Part shown: one piece after another, positions 1-7,345 of the stretch | How positions within the stretch are numbered: the stretch's first letter is position 1 | Layout of the letters: every line of letters begins with the position of its first letter | Origin: Chloroflexota bacterium | GTDB lineage: Bacteria > Chloroflexota > Dehalococcoidia > JACQGW01 | NCBI GenBank assembly: GCA_016199325.1 | Contig: JACQGW010000146.1 | Coordinates: forward strand, 1 to 23,408 | Reading direction: 5' to 3' | Length of the DNA stretch: 23,408 nt | The notes under the pieces: model-generated | What the model saw: the letters and a program-made list of their open reading frames with translations, nothing else | The model's database searches: none | What the model was told of the DNA's origin: nothing | Translations under genes and position numbers: made by a program

Positions 1-143
1 GAAAAAAGCCGGATCGCGCGTATCCGACTGGCGGAAACACTCGTGAAATCGGTGCTCAAATCGCGCCAAAGAGCCTTTTTTCAGAGGACTCATGACAGAC
101 GGGGGGACGTCCGGATCCGCGAGGAACTTGCCGGGTGCATCGG
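1..143. repeat. Dispersed ~140-bp intergenic repeat, copy A (may extend left of the window)
   Basis: This stretch matches 10579-10719 over nearly its whole length, with few substitutions. Both copies start with G followed by six A and contain a nearly identical core at about 15-52. Both have a T-rich block near 76-82 and then a shared module (about 90-143) containing a GGATCCGCGA motif and a GTGCATCGG or GATGCACCA motif. The last module also occurs alone near 6356-6412. Copy A lies 3' of a minus-strand glycosyltransferase gene and copy B lies 3' of a minus-strand TadG-like gene, so both occupy the same kind of site. No coding function is seen. The left boundary is unknown because the window begins here. 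Confidence 0.8.
2..32 (-). terminator. Candidate intrinsic terminator inside repeat copy A
   Basis: Read on the minus strand, a hairpin forms from GCC plus GGAT, loop ACGCGCG, then ATCC plus GGC, with a 4-nt bulge (AGTC) on the 5' side. It is followed directly by six T. It lies about 140 nt after the stop codon of the minus-strand gene ending at 174, where a terminator for the glycosyltransferase operon would be expected. The equivalent hairpin in copy B differs in sequence but can still fold. Termination itself is inferred. Confidence 0.5.
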
Positions 144-173
144 CTAGTGGTTGCCGATGTCTGAACCATCGAC

Positions 174-2957
174 TCATCGGCGGTGGCCTTGTACGTCGAT
201 GGCAGTCAAGACGACGTGGTCGCCGTCGATCCGCGGTCCAGCTCGGTAGAAGGTGCGGCGCTCCAGCCAGGGGACCAGCTTCGCCAGGATCGGCGGCGCC
301 GGGCCGGTGGGCGCGAGGCGCTGGCCGACCGGCGCGACGTAGAGGCCGGTGAGGAGCCAGTAGCGACCGGGCTCGAGGTCGGCCGGGAGGGCCAGATCGT
401 GAACGTCCCGAACGACGTCGCCGGGCCGCCAGGCGGAGGTAGGATAGGCGCCGAAGGCCGGCGGACCGTCGCCCTGGGCGCGCGGCCGCGCATCCTCGCC
501 GGCCAGGTGGCTGAACACGGTGTAGTCGGCCGGCGTCGGCGCCAGGCTCTCCCAGTACAGCGTGAGGCGGAGGCGGTCGCCCGGCGCCGGCGATTGGGCG
601 CTCAGATCGTAGCCAAGTAGTCGGAGAACGCCGCCGAGATCGGCGCCGACCGGCGTCGCCACGCGCAGTTGAGTGGCAGCGTCCGAGCGCGTCACGCGGA
701 CGCTCCCCAGCCGCAGGCGGTCGTCAGAACCCTGCTCGCCACGAACGACGACGCGCCGACCCGAAGCTCGCTCATAGGCGCCGGCCTCGACCTGGTAGTC
801 GACCGGCGGCGCGCCAACCGGCACGGGGATGTCGTGCCATTCCACCAGGAGGTCGCCGGCTTGCCACTGGTCGAGCGGATAGCCGAGGCCGTCCATCTGG
901 CTCCAGAGGCTGCCGGTCGCGCCGATGAGGTGGGCGAAGAAGCTGATCTCCTCCGGCGGCCGGCTCAGCACTCTCCAGTACATCACGACGCGCAGAACAC
1001 CGCCGACAGGAGCCGCGGCCGGCAGATCGTAGCCGAGGAGCTCCAGAAAGTCGCCGAGCCGAGCGGCGGCGTGACGAGTCGGGGCCGGCACCGGTGGATC
1101 GGCCCGGCTCGCCGACCAGAGGTCCGTCGCGTCCGGCGCTTGGGCCTCGGGGAAGTAGCGCCGGCGGATCTCGGCCGGCGGGCCGGCATGGCGCGGGAAG
1201 AAGTAGGTGGCGGGCCCGCTCGCCGGGAACACCAGCGACCGCCGGCCGTCGAACCAGGAGGCGCTGACCGGCCGGCCGCTCCGCAGCACGTCCAGCACGA
1301 ATCGGTCGAGATCGGCCGGATACTCGGCAGCCAGGAAGACCCGCCCGCTCGGCGGCTCGGCCAGAAGCTCGGCAGCCCTGGCGGTGGCTGCGCCGTAGAT
1401 ACGCCGGGCCTCGGGGTCCTGGTGCCAGACGACAAAGTAGTCACGCGCGGCCAGGGCGGCTGTCAGGATGACGAGGACGGCGGCGGCCAGGGAGCGCGCG
1501 CCCTCACCCCCGGCCCCACTCCCGCTCGGCGGGAGAGGGGGGACGGGGGGCGCGCCCTCACCCCCGGCCCCTCTCCCGCTCGGCGGGAGAGGGGGGACGT
1601 TTGGACCGCGAAAGAGCGCGAAACGACGCGAAAGCCGCGAAAGCGAGAGCGTCCGGCAGGTCGACGGCAGCCCCCCGGTTCGTGCTTTTTCGTGACGTTT
1701 CGCGACTCTCGTGATCCAAGCGACCCCTCGGCCAGTGAGAGGGGAGACCGTGAGGAGCATGCCCTGGAGTGAGCGGCTCAGCATGATGAAGCCCAGGGCG
1801 GCCAGGATGTAGACGGCGGGCTGGGCGCCGATGGCACGCAAGAAATGCGGGCTCTCCCCTGTCGTTGCGCTCGGCAGCAGCCCGACCCCGAGCCAGACCA
1901 GCACCAGGGCGGCGGCGGGTTTGCGGTTCCTGGCTTGTGGTTTCTGGTTGCCGTCCGGGACCAGAAACCGGAAACCGGAAACCGGAAACCTTGCCCCAAG
2001 CGCGGCCAGCCCCGCGTAGAAGAGGATCGAGCTGAGCGGGTCGAACACGGGGCGGCCGGCAAGGTTGTAGCGCATGAACGGGTCGCCCCGGAAGCTGAAC
2101 ATAGCCAGCGTGTTGAGTGTGTCCTCGACCAGCGGCCAGAAGTTCCCCTCCTGGAGGATGAAGCGCAGGTCGTTTACCTGGGCTGTCCGGCCGGCGAAGG
2201 ATCCGGGGTGGGTGGCGAAGTAGGCCGCCAGGGGAGCGCCGATGGCAGCGGCGAGGCCCAGCGTCACCGCAAATCCGACGAGGGCACGTCGCCAGGGCAG
2301 CGCGCCGGTCGCGCCGAGATAGCCGGCGAAGCCGAGCGCCAGTAACGGCGCGAACCGGGCGGCAGTATACGTGTGGAGCGCCAGACCGAACCCCAGGCCG
2401 GCCAGCGCCGCCCAGCCGAGCGCCGGCACCGACCGCCCTTGCTGTTCGCCGTCGAGCCAGCGCCAGAGGCCGTAGGCGGCCAGGGCAGCCAGGGCTGGCA
2501 GGAGGCTTGCCCGGAGGCCGAGCCGGCTCTCGAAAATGGGCCAGAAGGAGACCGCCAGCAGCGCCGCGGCGAGCAGCGCAACCTGTCGGTCGAAGAGCCG
2601 CTTCGCCAGGAGATAGGTCAGGCCGACGGCGGCGACACCGGCCAGCGCCGAGACCAGCCGGAGCTGGAAGGGGCCAACGCCGAACGCCTGGAAGGAGAGG
2701 GCGACGAGGTACATAAAAAGGGCCTCACGGCCGTTGTTGGACGCGAAGAACACCGGCCGCCGGCCGTCGAGGATCTCGACGGCGTTGAGGGCATCATAGG
2801 CTTCGTCATGCGACAGACCGGCCGGGATGGCCTCCAGCCGCCAGAGCCGGGAGCCGAGCGCGATCGCCAGGATCAGCGCGAGCAGCGCCAACTGCCAGTG
2901 GCGTGAGTCCACGCTGCGATGGCGATCGTTATCGATGGATGGCAACACCTGAGACAT
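174..2957 (-). CDS. GT39/ArnT-like membrane glycosyltransferase with two C-terminal beta-sandwich modules and in-frame repeat insertions
   Basis: This is a 927-aa protein. Residues 20-400 hold many hydrophobic segments of a GT-C fold. An early loop carries S49-H50-D51-E52 with D55, the acidic motif typical of PMT/ArnT (GT39)-type enzymes that use polyprenyl-phosphate sugars at the outer membrane face. Residues about 626-742 and 769-889 are two related soluble modules, each with a YPT/YPL..W..GD..E pattern and a later GRYWLLTGLY-like strand; three more copies lie in the upstream gene. Two stretches look like translated dispersed DNA repeats. Residues ~321-347 come from a GGTTTCTGG-type repeat, and ~408-486 include a doubled PPLPPSGRGAGGEGA-like unit. 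The frame stays open through both. The start is 11 nt after the stop of the upstream gene, so co-transcription is likely. The acceptor is unknown. Confidence 0.85.
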   Translation of the reverse strand: MSQVLPSIDNDRHRSVDSRHWQLALLALILAIALGSRLWRLEAIPAGLSHDEAYDALNAVEILDGRRPVFFASNNGREALFMYLVALSFQAFGVGPFQLRLVSALAGVAAVGLTYLLAKRLFDRQVALLAAALLAVSFWPIFESRLGLRASLLPALAALAAYGLWRWLDGEQQGRSVPALGWAALAGLGFGLALHTYTAARFAPLLALGFAGYLGATGALPWRRALVGFAVTLGLAAAIGAPLAAYFATHPGSFAGRTAQVNDLRFILQEGNFWPLVEDTLNTLAMFSFRGDPFMRYNLAGRPVFDPLSSILFYAGLAALGARFPVSGFRFLVPDGNQKPQARNRKPAAALVLVWLGVGLLPSATTGESPHFLRAIGAQPAVYILAALGFIMLSRSLQGMLLTVSPLTGRGVAWITRVAKRHEKARTGGLPSTCRTLSLSRLSRRFALFRGPNVPPLPPSGRGAGGEGAPPVPPLPPSGSGAGGEGARSLAAAVLVILTAALAARDYFVVWHQDPEARRIYGAATARAAELLAEPPSGRVFLAAEYPADLDRFVLDVLRSGRPVSASWFDGRRSLVFPASGPATYFFPRHAGPPAEIRRRYFPEAQAPDATDLWSASRADPPVPAPTRHAAARLGDFLELLGYDLPAAAPVGGVLRVVMYWRVLSRPPEEISFFAHLIGATGSLWSQMDGLGYPLDQWQAGDLLVEWHDIPVPVGAPPVDYQVEAGAYERASGRRVVVRGEQGSDDRLRLGSVRVTRSDAATQLRVATPVGADLGGVLRLLGYDLSAQSPAPGDRLRLTLYWESLAPTPADYTVFSHLAGEDARPRAQGDGPPAFGAYPTSAWRPGDVVRDVHDLALPADLEPGRYWLLTGLYVAPVGQRLAPTGPAPPILAKLVPWLERRTFYRAGPRIDGDHVVLTAIDVQGHRR
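1501..1599. repeat. Two tandem 54-bp copies of a CCCCGGCCC/GGCGGGAG repeat inside the GT39-like gene
   Basis: Units begin at 1501 and 1555 and differ at one position in the shared core. Each contains a self-complementary stretch (CTCCCGC..GCGGGAG). The 54-bp period is 18 codons, so the gene frame is kept; on the coding strand each unit reads PPLPPSGRGAGGEGA-like. Read on the other strand it gives the LTPGPSPARRERG peptide often seen in over-predicted ORFs of repeat-rich genomes. A GCGAAA-rich stretch follows at about 1607-1650, with a reverse-complementary TTTCGCG stretch near 1697-1705. Confidence 0.85.
1915..1996. repeat. GGTTTCTGG / CCAGAAACC low-complexity inverted repeat inside the GT39-like gene
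   Basis: The left part has GGTTTGCGGTTCCTGG and GGTTTCTGG-type heptads. The right part has four heptads of the complementary CCGGAAA type, so the two halves can pair. The coding strand reads a Phe/Val/Ser-rich then Lys/Pro/Arg-rich peptide (residues ~321-347) between membrane segments. The same heptad family occurs at 4409-4444 and 5008-5045, and a remnant at 11590-11616. Confidence 0.8.
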
Positions 2958-2968
2958 TCATGCTCCAA

Positions 2969-5900
2969 TCAGCCGACGTCGATCTCCTCCAGCAGCACAC
3001 TATCTTCGCCGGTCGGCAGTTGCAGGCGAGCGCCGGTTTCCAGGAGGTACATGCCCACCAGCAGCCGGTAGCGCCCCGCCGGCAGGCCGGGCGGGAGATC
3101 GAGGACGCGCCGGTCGGCGACGACTTCGCCGGGCTCCCAGAGGGTCGTCGGGTAGCCGCCGCCACCTGGCTGACCGTCGGCCTGGGCCTGTACGCGCCCG
3201 GCACTGTCGACGAAATGGACGAACACCGTGTAGTCCCGATTCGGACGCTGCCGTGCCTCCCAGTAGAGCGTCAGGACGGGGCGGGCGCCCGGCCGAATGG
3301 TCAGCGGGCCGGACTGCGCCCGGTCGCCGGCCCCGGCTCGCAGGTCGTAGCCGGCGAGCAATACCTCCCCACCCAGGTCGGCGGCAAGGCGTCGGCGGAG
3401 GGGCAGCCGGTCGAGCGCGAGCGGCGGACGCGGCACGATCTTGACGGCGCCGAGCGAGAGCCGATCCGATGCCGGCCGGCCGGCGGTGACCGGCAGCGGG
3501 CGATAGTCGCCGCGCCGGTAGAAGCCGATGCTCAGGTCGTACCGCCCTGGTGGCGCATCCAAGGGCACCGAGATCACGTATTCGTCGTCCACCTCCTCGC
3601 CCGGCAGCCAGAGCGACGTCGGGCGGAAGCCGCGGTGAGGCCATTCGTCGTCCTGGACCAGAAGCGTCTGGCGGGAATCCAGCAGATGCGCGAAGACGGC
3701 ATAGTCCTCGTCCAGGTCCCGGAGCGCCAGCCAGCGCAGGCGGACCCGCAGGCGCTCGCCCTGTCCGACGGCGGCAATACCCCCGGCGCCGGATCCGGCA
3801 GATTGCTCGACGCCGCCGGGGCCGAGCCGGCTCACCTGGTAGCCCATCAGCGCGATCTGATCGCCGAAGCGGACGTCGGCGGTCGTCAGGACGAGCGCTT
3901 GCGGATTCGCCCTTTCCGGTAGCCGGAACCGCCCCAGAGAGACGCCGGCGCCCTCGCCCCAGCCGACGGCCGGGCCGGCCGGGCGCAGGAATGCGCCCGA
4001 TGATCGGTCGGCCACGCCGACGACTAGCTCGTACTCGCCGGCCGGCACGCCTGGATCGAGGGCGACCTCCTGATGATCCCGAATGAGCTGGCCGGCCTGC
4101 CATTGATCGGTGGGCCGCAGGCCGAACAGCGGGCGCTTCGTGCGCTCGCCGACGGTCCGGCCGGCGCCGTCGAGAAGGCGCAGCGCGACGGCATAGTCTG
4201 CATTCGGCCGGTTGCGAGCCTGCCAGAAGAGGGTCACAGCCAGCCGATCGCCCTGGATGCCGTCAAAGCCGGCGCCGGCGAGCCGGACGTCCGACCCGAA
4301 ATCGGCGGCGATGGGCAGACCGGGGTCGACCGCCGGGGCTCGCAATGTCGTCGCCAGGAGCCCCAGGCCGACCAGGCCCACCGCGGACGGCCAGGCGGGG
4401 TTGGAGGTTGCAGGTTTCTGGTTTCTGGTTTCTGGTTTCTGGTTTGACCCTCGCAGTTGACCGCGCAGGCGCCGCATTGACACGCCTACCAGCGTCAGGA
4501 GGGCGGCCCCGGAGACGACACCGGCGGCGGACCGGAGAGCGGTGGTGCCGAACCAGAGGCTCAGGTGATGCTCTCCCGCGGGCACTTCAACAGCCAGGAG
4601 GCCGCGGGGTCCCGATGCCTTCACCACGACCGGCCGGCCGTCGACGTGGGCCTGCCAGCCGGGGAAGAAGAACCGGTCCAGGATCACTGTCGCCGGCCGA
4701 TCGGCGGCGACGTCCGCCTCCAGCGCAAAGGGGCCGGCGGCGCGGACCGTGAGCCGGAGGGCGCCGGCGGCGGGCAGACCGGGTGGCGGATGGGGAACGT
4801 CGAACAGGCGCGCGTCCCGCGGCAGGTACTCCCCGGCCGTCGCGGCGACGAGCTTCCGGTCGAGCTCGATCCGCTGGATGGTCCAGGGCCGCACGTCGCC
4901 TTCGGCCAGGGCGATATGCCGGGGCCGCAGGTCGGCCACGGCGCTGGCAATGATAACGGCGCCCAGCAGGACGACGACGAGGTCTCTGGTCCCTGGTCTG
5001 TGGTCTGTGGTTTCTGGTTTCTGGTTTCTGGTTTCTGGTTTCTGGTTCGGGGTCCCTGGTTTGGGGTCCCTGATCCGTGGTCCACGGTCCACGGTCCCTG
5101 GTCCGCGGTCCCTGGTTCGTGGCCACGGTCGCACGCGGACATCGGAGACCAGAGACCGCGGACCGCGGACCACGGACCACCAGCCACCAACCACAGACCA
5201 CAGGCCAGGGACCACGGACCAGGGACCACGGACCAGGGACCACGGACAACGGACCAGGAACCCGAGACCGCGGACCGGCAATCGAACGATAGCGCCGGTG
5301 AGCAAGCTGGCAGCCAGGCCGACGGGTGCCAGGAGGCGCCAGGGGAACTGGGCGTAGGCGAGGAGCGGGATCGCCTCCCAGATGGGTGCCGACCGCGTCC
5401 ACTGGAGGACGATGCCGCCGGCGAGAACCCAGCCCCAGAAGACCCATTCGCGCCGGTTGTACGGCGGCTCACGGCTCGGGGCTGCAGCCAGCAGAGAACC
5501 GCCGGGAGCGCAGGCGTCCCGCCTGCCCGTCGGCTGGGGCGCAACAGACGAGACACCTGCGCTCCCAGACCGCCTGTCGGGACCAGCCGCTGGAACGAAG
5601 GTCGGCGAGACGCCTGCGCTCCCGGGTGGCTCGCTCGGGTCGCTCGCCGGGGTCGGGACGGGCGGGATGCCTGCGCTCCTGGAAGAGGGCGTGATTGGGT
5701 GGTGGATTCTCGCCGATGCATTCAGGGCTGCAATGAAGCCCAGGCCGGCCAGGATGACCTGTACCAGTCCGGCACGGAACAGGACACGCTGCTCGAAGTC
5801 GTACCGGTAGTCGTAGGCGAGCGATGGCTGAATGAGCTGGGAAGCGGGCTGGAAGTGCTCGTGATAGTCGAAGAACTGCGTCGTCAGGCGGTCGCTGGCG

Positions 5901-7228
5901 ACGAGATCCCGCTCGAAGAGGGCCGGTGCCCAGTAGAAGGCGCTCAGCGCGAGGCCGAGCAGAAGAGCTGCCTGGGTAGCCAGGGCAGGTTGCCAAGCCG
6001 TTGCGACGCGTCTCACAAGGCGGGAGCCGGGCGCTGAAGCGCCAACTACGAACCGGCGCCCCGCAAGCCAGGAGCCGGGCGCTGAAGCGCCAACTACGAA
6101 CCGGGACGCTCCCTCCGCGGCAACTTGCGGCTCAGCACCTGGTCCCCCTCTCTGGGGCTGCGCCCGGCTTGGAAGCGCGCAGGAGAAGCCCGCTCCCGCC
6201 TGGCTTGCCCCTGCGGTGTCATGCTGAGCCGCAACCAGCACACCTGGCAGGTCCGTTCCCGCCTGGCTCGCCCCTGCGGTGTCATGCTGAGCCGCAGCGA
6301 AGCATCTCCCGGGCGCTGCCGGTTCGAGCGGGGGAGATGCTTCGCTGCGGCTCAGCATGACAGGGGGGAGGTCGTCCGGATCCGTGAGTGACGTGCTGGA
6401 TGCACCGGTCAGGCGGTTCGTGGTCCCTGGTCCCCGGTCCCTGGTCCCTGGGGGCTCCGCGGGTGACGTGCTGGATGCGCCGCTCAGGCTGGTCGTTGGC
6501 GCTTCAGCGCCCGGCCCCCCCGCTTGCGGCGAGTGCGCTCGGCGACCGTCCGTGACGGCGAGGAGCCAGAAAGCGATGAGAACCGGCATGAACAGGAGCG
6601 CGGTGACGTTGTGGGCCAGGATCAGTGCAGCCAGGGCCAGGCCGGCCGTGGCGACACGGCCGGCGTCGGGCTGGCCGGCGAGCCGGTGGACCGCCCGCAG
6701 GAGCAACGGCAGGAGCGCCAGGGCCACCGCCTCCGCCAGCGAGCCGCGGACGTAGACGTCCACCAGCAGGTAGGGCAGGTAGCCGTAGGCCAGCGCCGCC
6801 AGCAGCGCGCCGGTGCGCGGCAGCAGATCGCGGGCGAAGAGGTACATCGTCCAGCCGGCGGCGGCGACGCTGAGGCCCAGCGTGGCCTTGACGGCATCGG
6901 TAAAGCCGAGGCCGGCGAGCCGAAAGAGCTCGGCAACGTAGAGGGAGAGGGGAGCGTAGTAGTTGAAGACCGGATAGTCATAGCCCAGCGCCAGGTTCGG
7001 GGCGAGCCGAGGGTAGAGGTCGCCGGCCCGAATGGCGGCGTCGAGCTCGACCAGGCGGAAGAGGTGGAACAGACCGTCGTGGGTGTCCAGGTAGCCCGGC
7101 GCCAGGAGCGGCCGCCAGGCGGGAACGCTCAGGAACGCCAGGAGCGCCAGATCGACACCCATCGGGAACCGCCGGACGAAGGCTCGCCATCGCCCGACAG
7201 TCGCCCGCACCAGGCTTGTCCCCACCAT
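2969..7228 (-). CDS. Giant PTPS-related-type membrane protein (GT-C-like) with three C-terminal beta-sandwich modules and about 25% repeat-derived insertions
   Basis: This is a 1,419-aa protein. The N-terminal half resembles the bacterial '6-pyruvoyl-tetrahydropterin synthase-related' membrane family (PF10131-like): an early loop with D48, H50, D51 (GYLDTHDGLFHL), then YPRLAPNLALGYDYPVFNYY and PYLLVDVYVRGSLAE, and many membrane segments. Residues about 966-1079, 1113-1243 and 1279-1409 are three tandem soluble modules like those of the next gene. Four in-frame inserts derive from dispersed DNA repeats: residues ~229-408, 504-586, 648-749 and 928-941. The start is placed at 7228, not at the upstream ATG at 7321, because a strong promoter (7241-7269) lies between them and the extra N-terminus translates a repeat. 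A role in glycosyl transfer or envelope polymer synthesis is inferred from family and neighbour. The substrate is unknown. Confidence 0.8.
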   Translation of the reverse strand: MVGTSLVRATVGRWRAFVRRFPMGVDLALLAFLSVPAWRPLLAPGYLDTHDGLFHLFRLVELDAAIRAGDLYPRLAPNLALGYDYPVFNYYAPLSLYVAELFRLAGLGFTDAVKATLGLSVAAAGWTMYLFARDLLPRTGALLAALAYGYLPYLLVDVYVRGSLAEAVALALLPLLLRAVHRLAGQPDAGRVATAGLALAALILAHNVTALLFMPVLIAFWLLAVTDGRRAHSPQAGGPGAEAPTTSLSGASSTSPAEPPGTRDRGPGTTNRLTGASSTSLTDPDDLPPVMLSRSEASPPLEPAAPGRCFAAAQHDTAGASQAGTDLPGVLVAAQHDTAGASQAGAGFSCALPSRAQPQRGGPGAEPQVAAEGASRFVVGASAPGSWLAGRRFVVGASAPGSRLVRRVATAWQPALATQAALLLGLALSAFYWAPALFERDLVASDRLTTQFFDYHEHFQPASQLIQPSLAYDYRYDFEQRVLFRAGLVQVILAGLGFIAALNASARIHHPITPSSRSAGIPPVPTPASDPSEPPGSAGVSPTFVPAAGPDRRSGSAGVSSVAPQPTGRRDACAPGGSLLAAAPSREPPYNRREWVFWGWVLAGGIVLQWTRSAPIWEAIPLLAYAQFPWRLLAPVGLAASLLTGAIVRLPVRGLGFLVRCPWSLVRGPWSVVPGLWSVVGGWWSVVRGPRSLVSDVRVRPWPRTRDRGPGTVDRGPRIRDPKPGTPNQKPETRNQKPETTDHRPGTRDLVVVLLGAVIIASAVADLRPRHIALAEGDVRPWTIQRIELDRKLVAATAGEYLPRDARLFDVPHPPPGLPAAGALRLTVRAAGPFALEADVAADRPATVILDRFFFPGWQAHVDGRPVVVKASGPRGLLAVEVPAGEHHLSLWFGTTALRSAAGVVSGAALLTLVGVSMRRLRGQLRGSNQKPETRNQKPATSNPAWPSAVGLVGLGLLATTLRAPAVDPGLPIAADFGSDVRLAGAGFDGIQGDRLAVTLFWQARNRPNADYAVALRLLDGAGRTVGERTKRPLFGLRPTDQWQAGQLIRDHQEVALDPGVPAGEYELVVGVADRSSGAFLRPAGPAVGWGEGAGVSLGRFRLPERANPQALVLTTADVRFGDQIALMGYQVSRLGPGGVEQSAGSGAGGIAAVGQGERLRVRLRWLALRDLDEDYAVFAHLLDSRQTLLVQDDEWPHRGFRPTSLWLPGEEVDDEYVISVPLDAPPGRYDLSIGFYRRGDYRPLPVTAGRPASDRLSLGAVKIVPRPPLALDRLPLRRRLAADLGGEVLLAGYDLRAGAGDRAQSGPLTIRPGARPVLTLYWEARQRPNRDYTVFVHFVDSAGRVQAQADGQPGGGGYPTTLWEPGEVVADRRVLDLPPGLPAGRYRLLVGMYLLETGARLQLPTGEDSVLLEEIDVG
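4405..4444. repeat. GGTTTCT heptad array inside the giant membrane-protein gene
   Basis: Five near-perfect tandem GGTTTCT/TGGTTTC heptads sit between the last N-terminal-half membrane segments and the first C-terminal module. On the coding strand they read a short QKPETRNQKP-like peptide. They share sequence with the arrays at 1915-1996 and 5008-5045. Confidence 0.85.
4980..5285. repeat. ~300-bp imperfect giant palindrome of GGTCCCTGGTCC-type arrays inside a coding region
   Basis: The left half (about 4980-5120) is an array of GGTCTGTGG, GGTTTCTGG and GGTCCCTGGTCC-like short repeats. The right half (about 5140-5280) is the complementary kind, GGACCACGGACCAGGGACC-like, so the halves can pair into a long stem around 5120-5140. 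The reading frame of the giant membrane protein stays open throughout, giving about 100 residues of alternating W/V/S-rich then R/P/G/T-rich peptide. A short relative lies at 6417-6452. Confidence 0.9.
5505..5690. repeat. Cluster of GGAGCGCAGGCGTC-type repeats inside the giant membrane-protein gene
   Basis: At least four copies of a ~20-bp unit, in both orientations, occur near 5506, 5550, 5603 and 5661 (GAGCGCAGGCGTCCCGCC or GAGACGCCTGCGCTCC). Their translations are the SAGVSP and RRDACAPG peptides familiar from repeat-rich bacterial genomes. They occupy residues ~504-586 of the coding strand, between two membrane segments. Confidence 0.85.
6029..6102. repeat. Two 48-bp-spaced copies of the GGGCGCTGAAGCGCC repeat inside a coding region
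   Basis: Identical 26-bp cores lie at 6029-6054 and 6077-6102. The core begins with a perfect inverted repeat, GGCGCT-GA-AGCGCC, followed by an ACTACGAACC tail. The 48-bp spacing equals 16 codons. On the coding strand both copies read VVGASAPG. A third copy in opposite orientation (6491-6514) lies in the same gene and is decoded as PGAEAPTT. Two more copies are in the multicopper-oxidase gene at 22328 and 22391. Confidence 0.9.
6280..6362. repeat. 31-bp perfect inverted repeat (CATGCTGAGCCGC family) inside the giant membrane-protein gene
   Basis: Arms 6280-6310 and 6332-6362 are exact reverse complements with a 21-nt loop. The arm core is GCTGAGCCGCAGCGAAGCAT. Two half copies lie just upstream (near 6218-6235). 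The same family forms a 33-bp hairpin at 10426-10510, outside genes. Inside this gene the hairpin is translated in frame as VMLSRSEASP followed by RCFAAAQHD. Confidence 0.95.
6345..6525. repeat. Mosaic of repeat fragments, including a partial relative of the 140-bp element
   Basis: A CATGACAGGGGGG..GGATCCG..GCTGGATGCACC segment at about 6356-6402 resembles the right end of the elements at 1-143 and 10579-10719. Its GACGTGCTGGATGC part is repeated at 6462-6480. Between them lies a GGTCCCTGGTCC array (6417-6452), followed by an inverted GGCGCTTCAGCGCC copy (6491-6514). All of it lies in the long loop insertion of the giant membrane-protein gene and keeps the frame. Confidence 0.75.
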
Positions 7229-7240
7229 CAAGTGGGTGCG

Positions 7241-7269
7241 ATTATAGAAGGCGGCCGGTTCCGGGTCAA
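7241..7269 (-). promoter_or_regulatory. Strong sigma70-like promoter for the giant glycosyltransferase-like gene
   Basis: On the minus strand a TTGACC box (7264-7269) and a perfect TATAAT box (7241-7246) are separated by exactly 17 nt. The ATG at 7228 follows the -10 box after 12 nt, so the transcript would have almost no leader (about 5 nt). This decides the start codon of that gene and means it need not depend on read-through from the histidine kinase. Confidence 0.8.
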
Positions 7270-7284
7270 ACGGCTCGCCTCCCA

Positions 7285-7345
7285 GCGCGGTTGCGACAGA
7301 CAACGAACCGCCAGGACGCAAAGATCGCCAGGGAAGACGTCAAGA
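7285..7345. repeat. CCGCCAGGACGCAAAG-type repeat remnant between histidine kinase and glycosyltransferase genes
   Basis: The ACGAACCGCCAGGACGCAAAG sequence at about 7301-7321 belongs to the common CGCCAAGACGCCAAG repeat type. A related piece (CTGGCGTCCTGGCGGTTC) lies at 10753-10770. It overlaps the last few codons of the kinase gene and the apparent N-terminal extension of the downstream gene, which supports rejecting the longer start there. Confidence 0.55.

Noticed and set aside
6020..6110. 48-bp-spaced repeats as a CRISPR-like array
   Set aside because: There are only two units with similar spacers, inside a coding region, and the element occurs elsewhere singly. No cas genes were seen.
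7229..7321. Longer N-terminus for the giant membrane protein from the ATG at 7321
   Set aside because: The extra 31 residues translate a repeat and the promoter itself; the TATAAT box lies downstream of that ATG.
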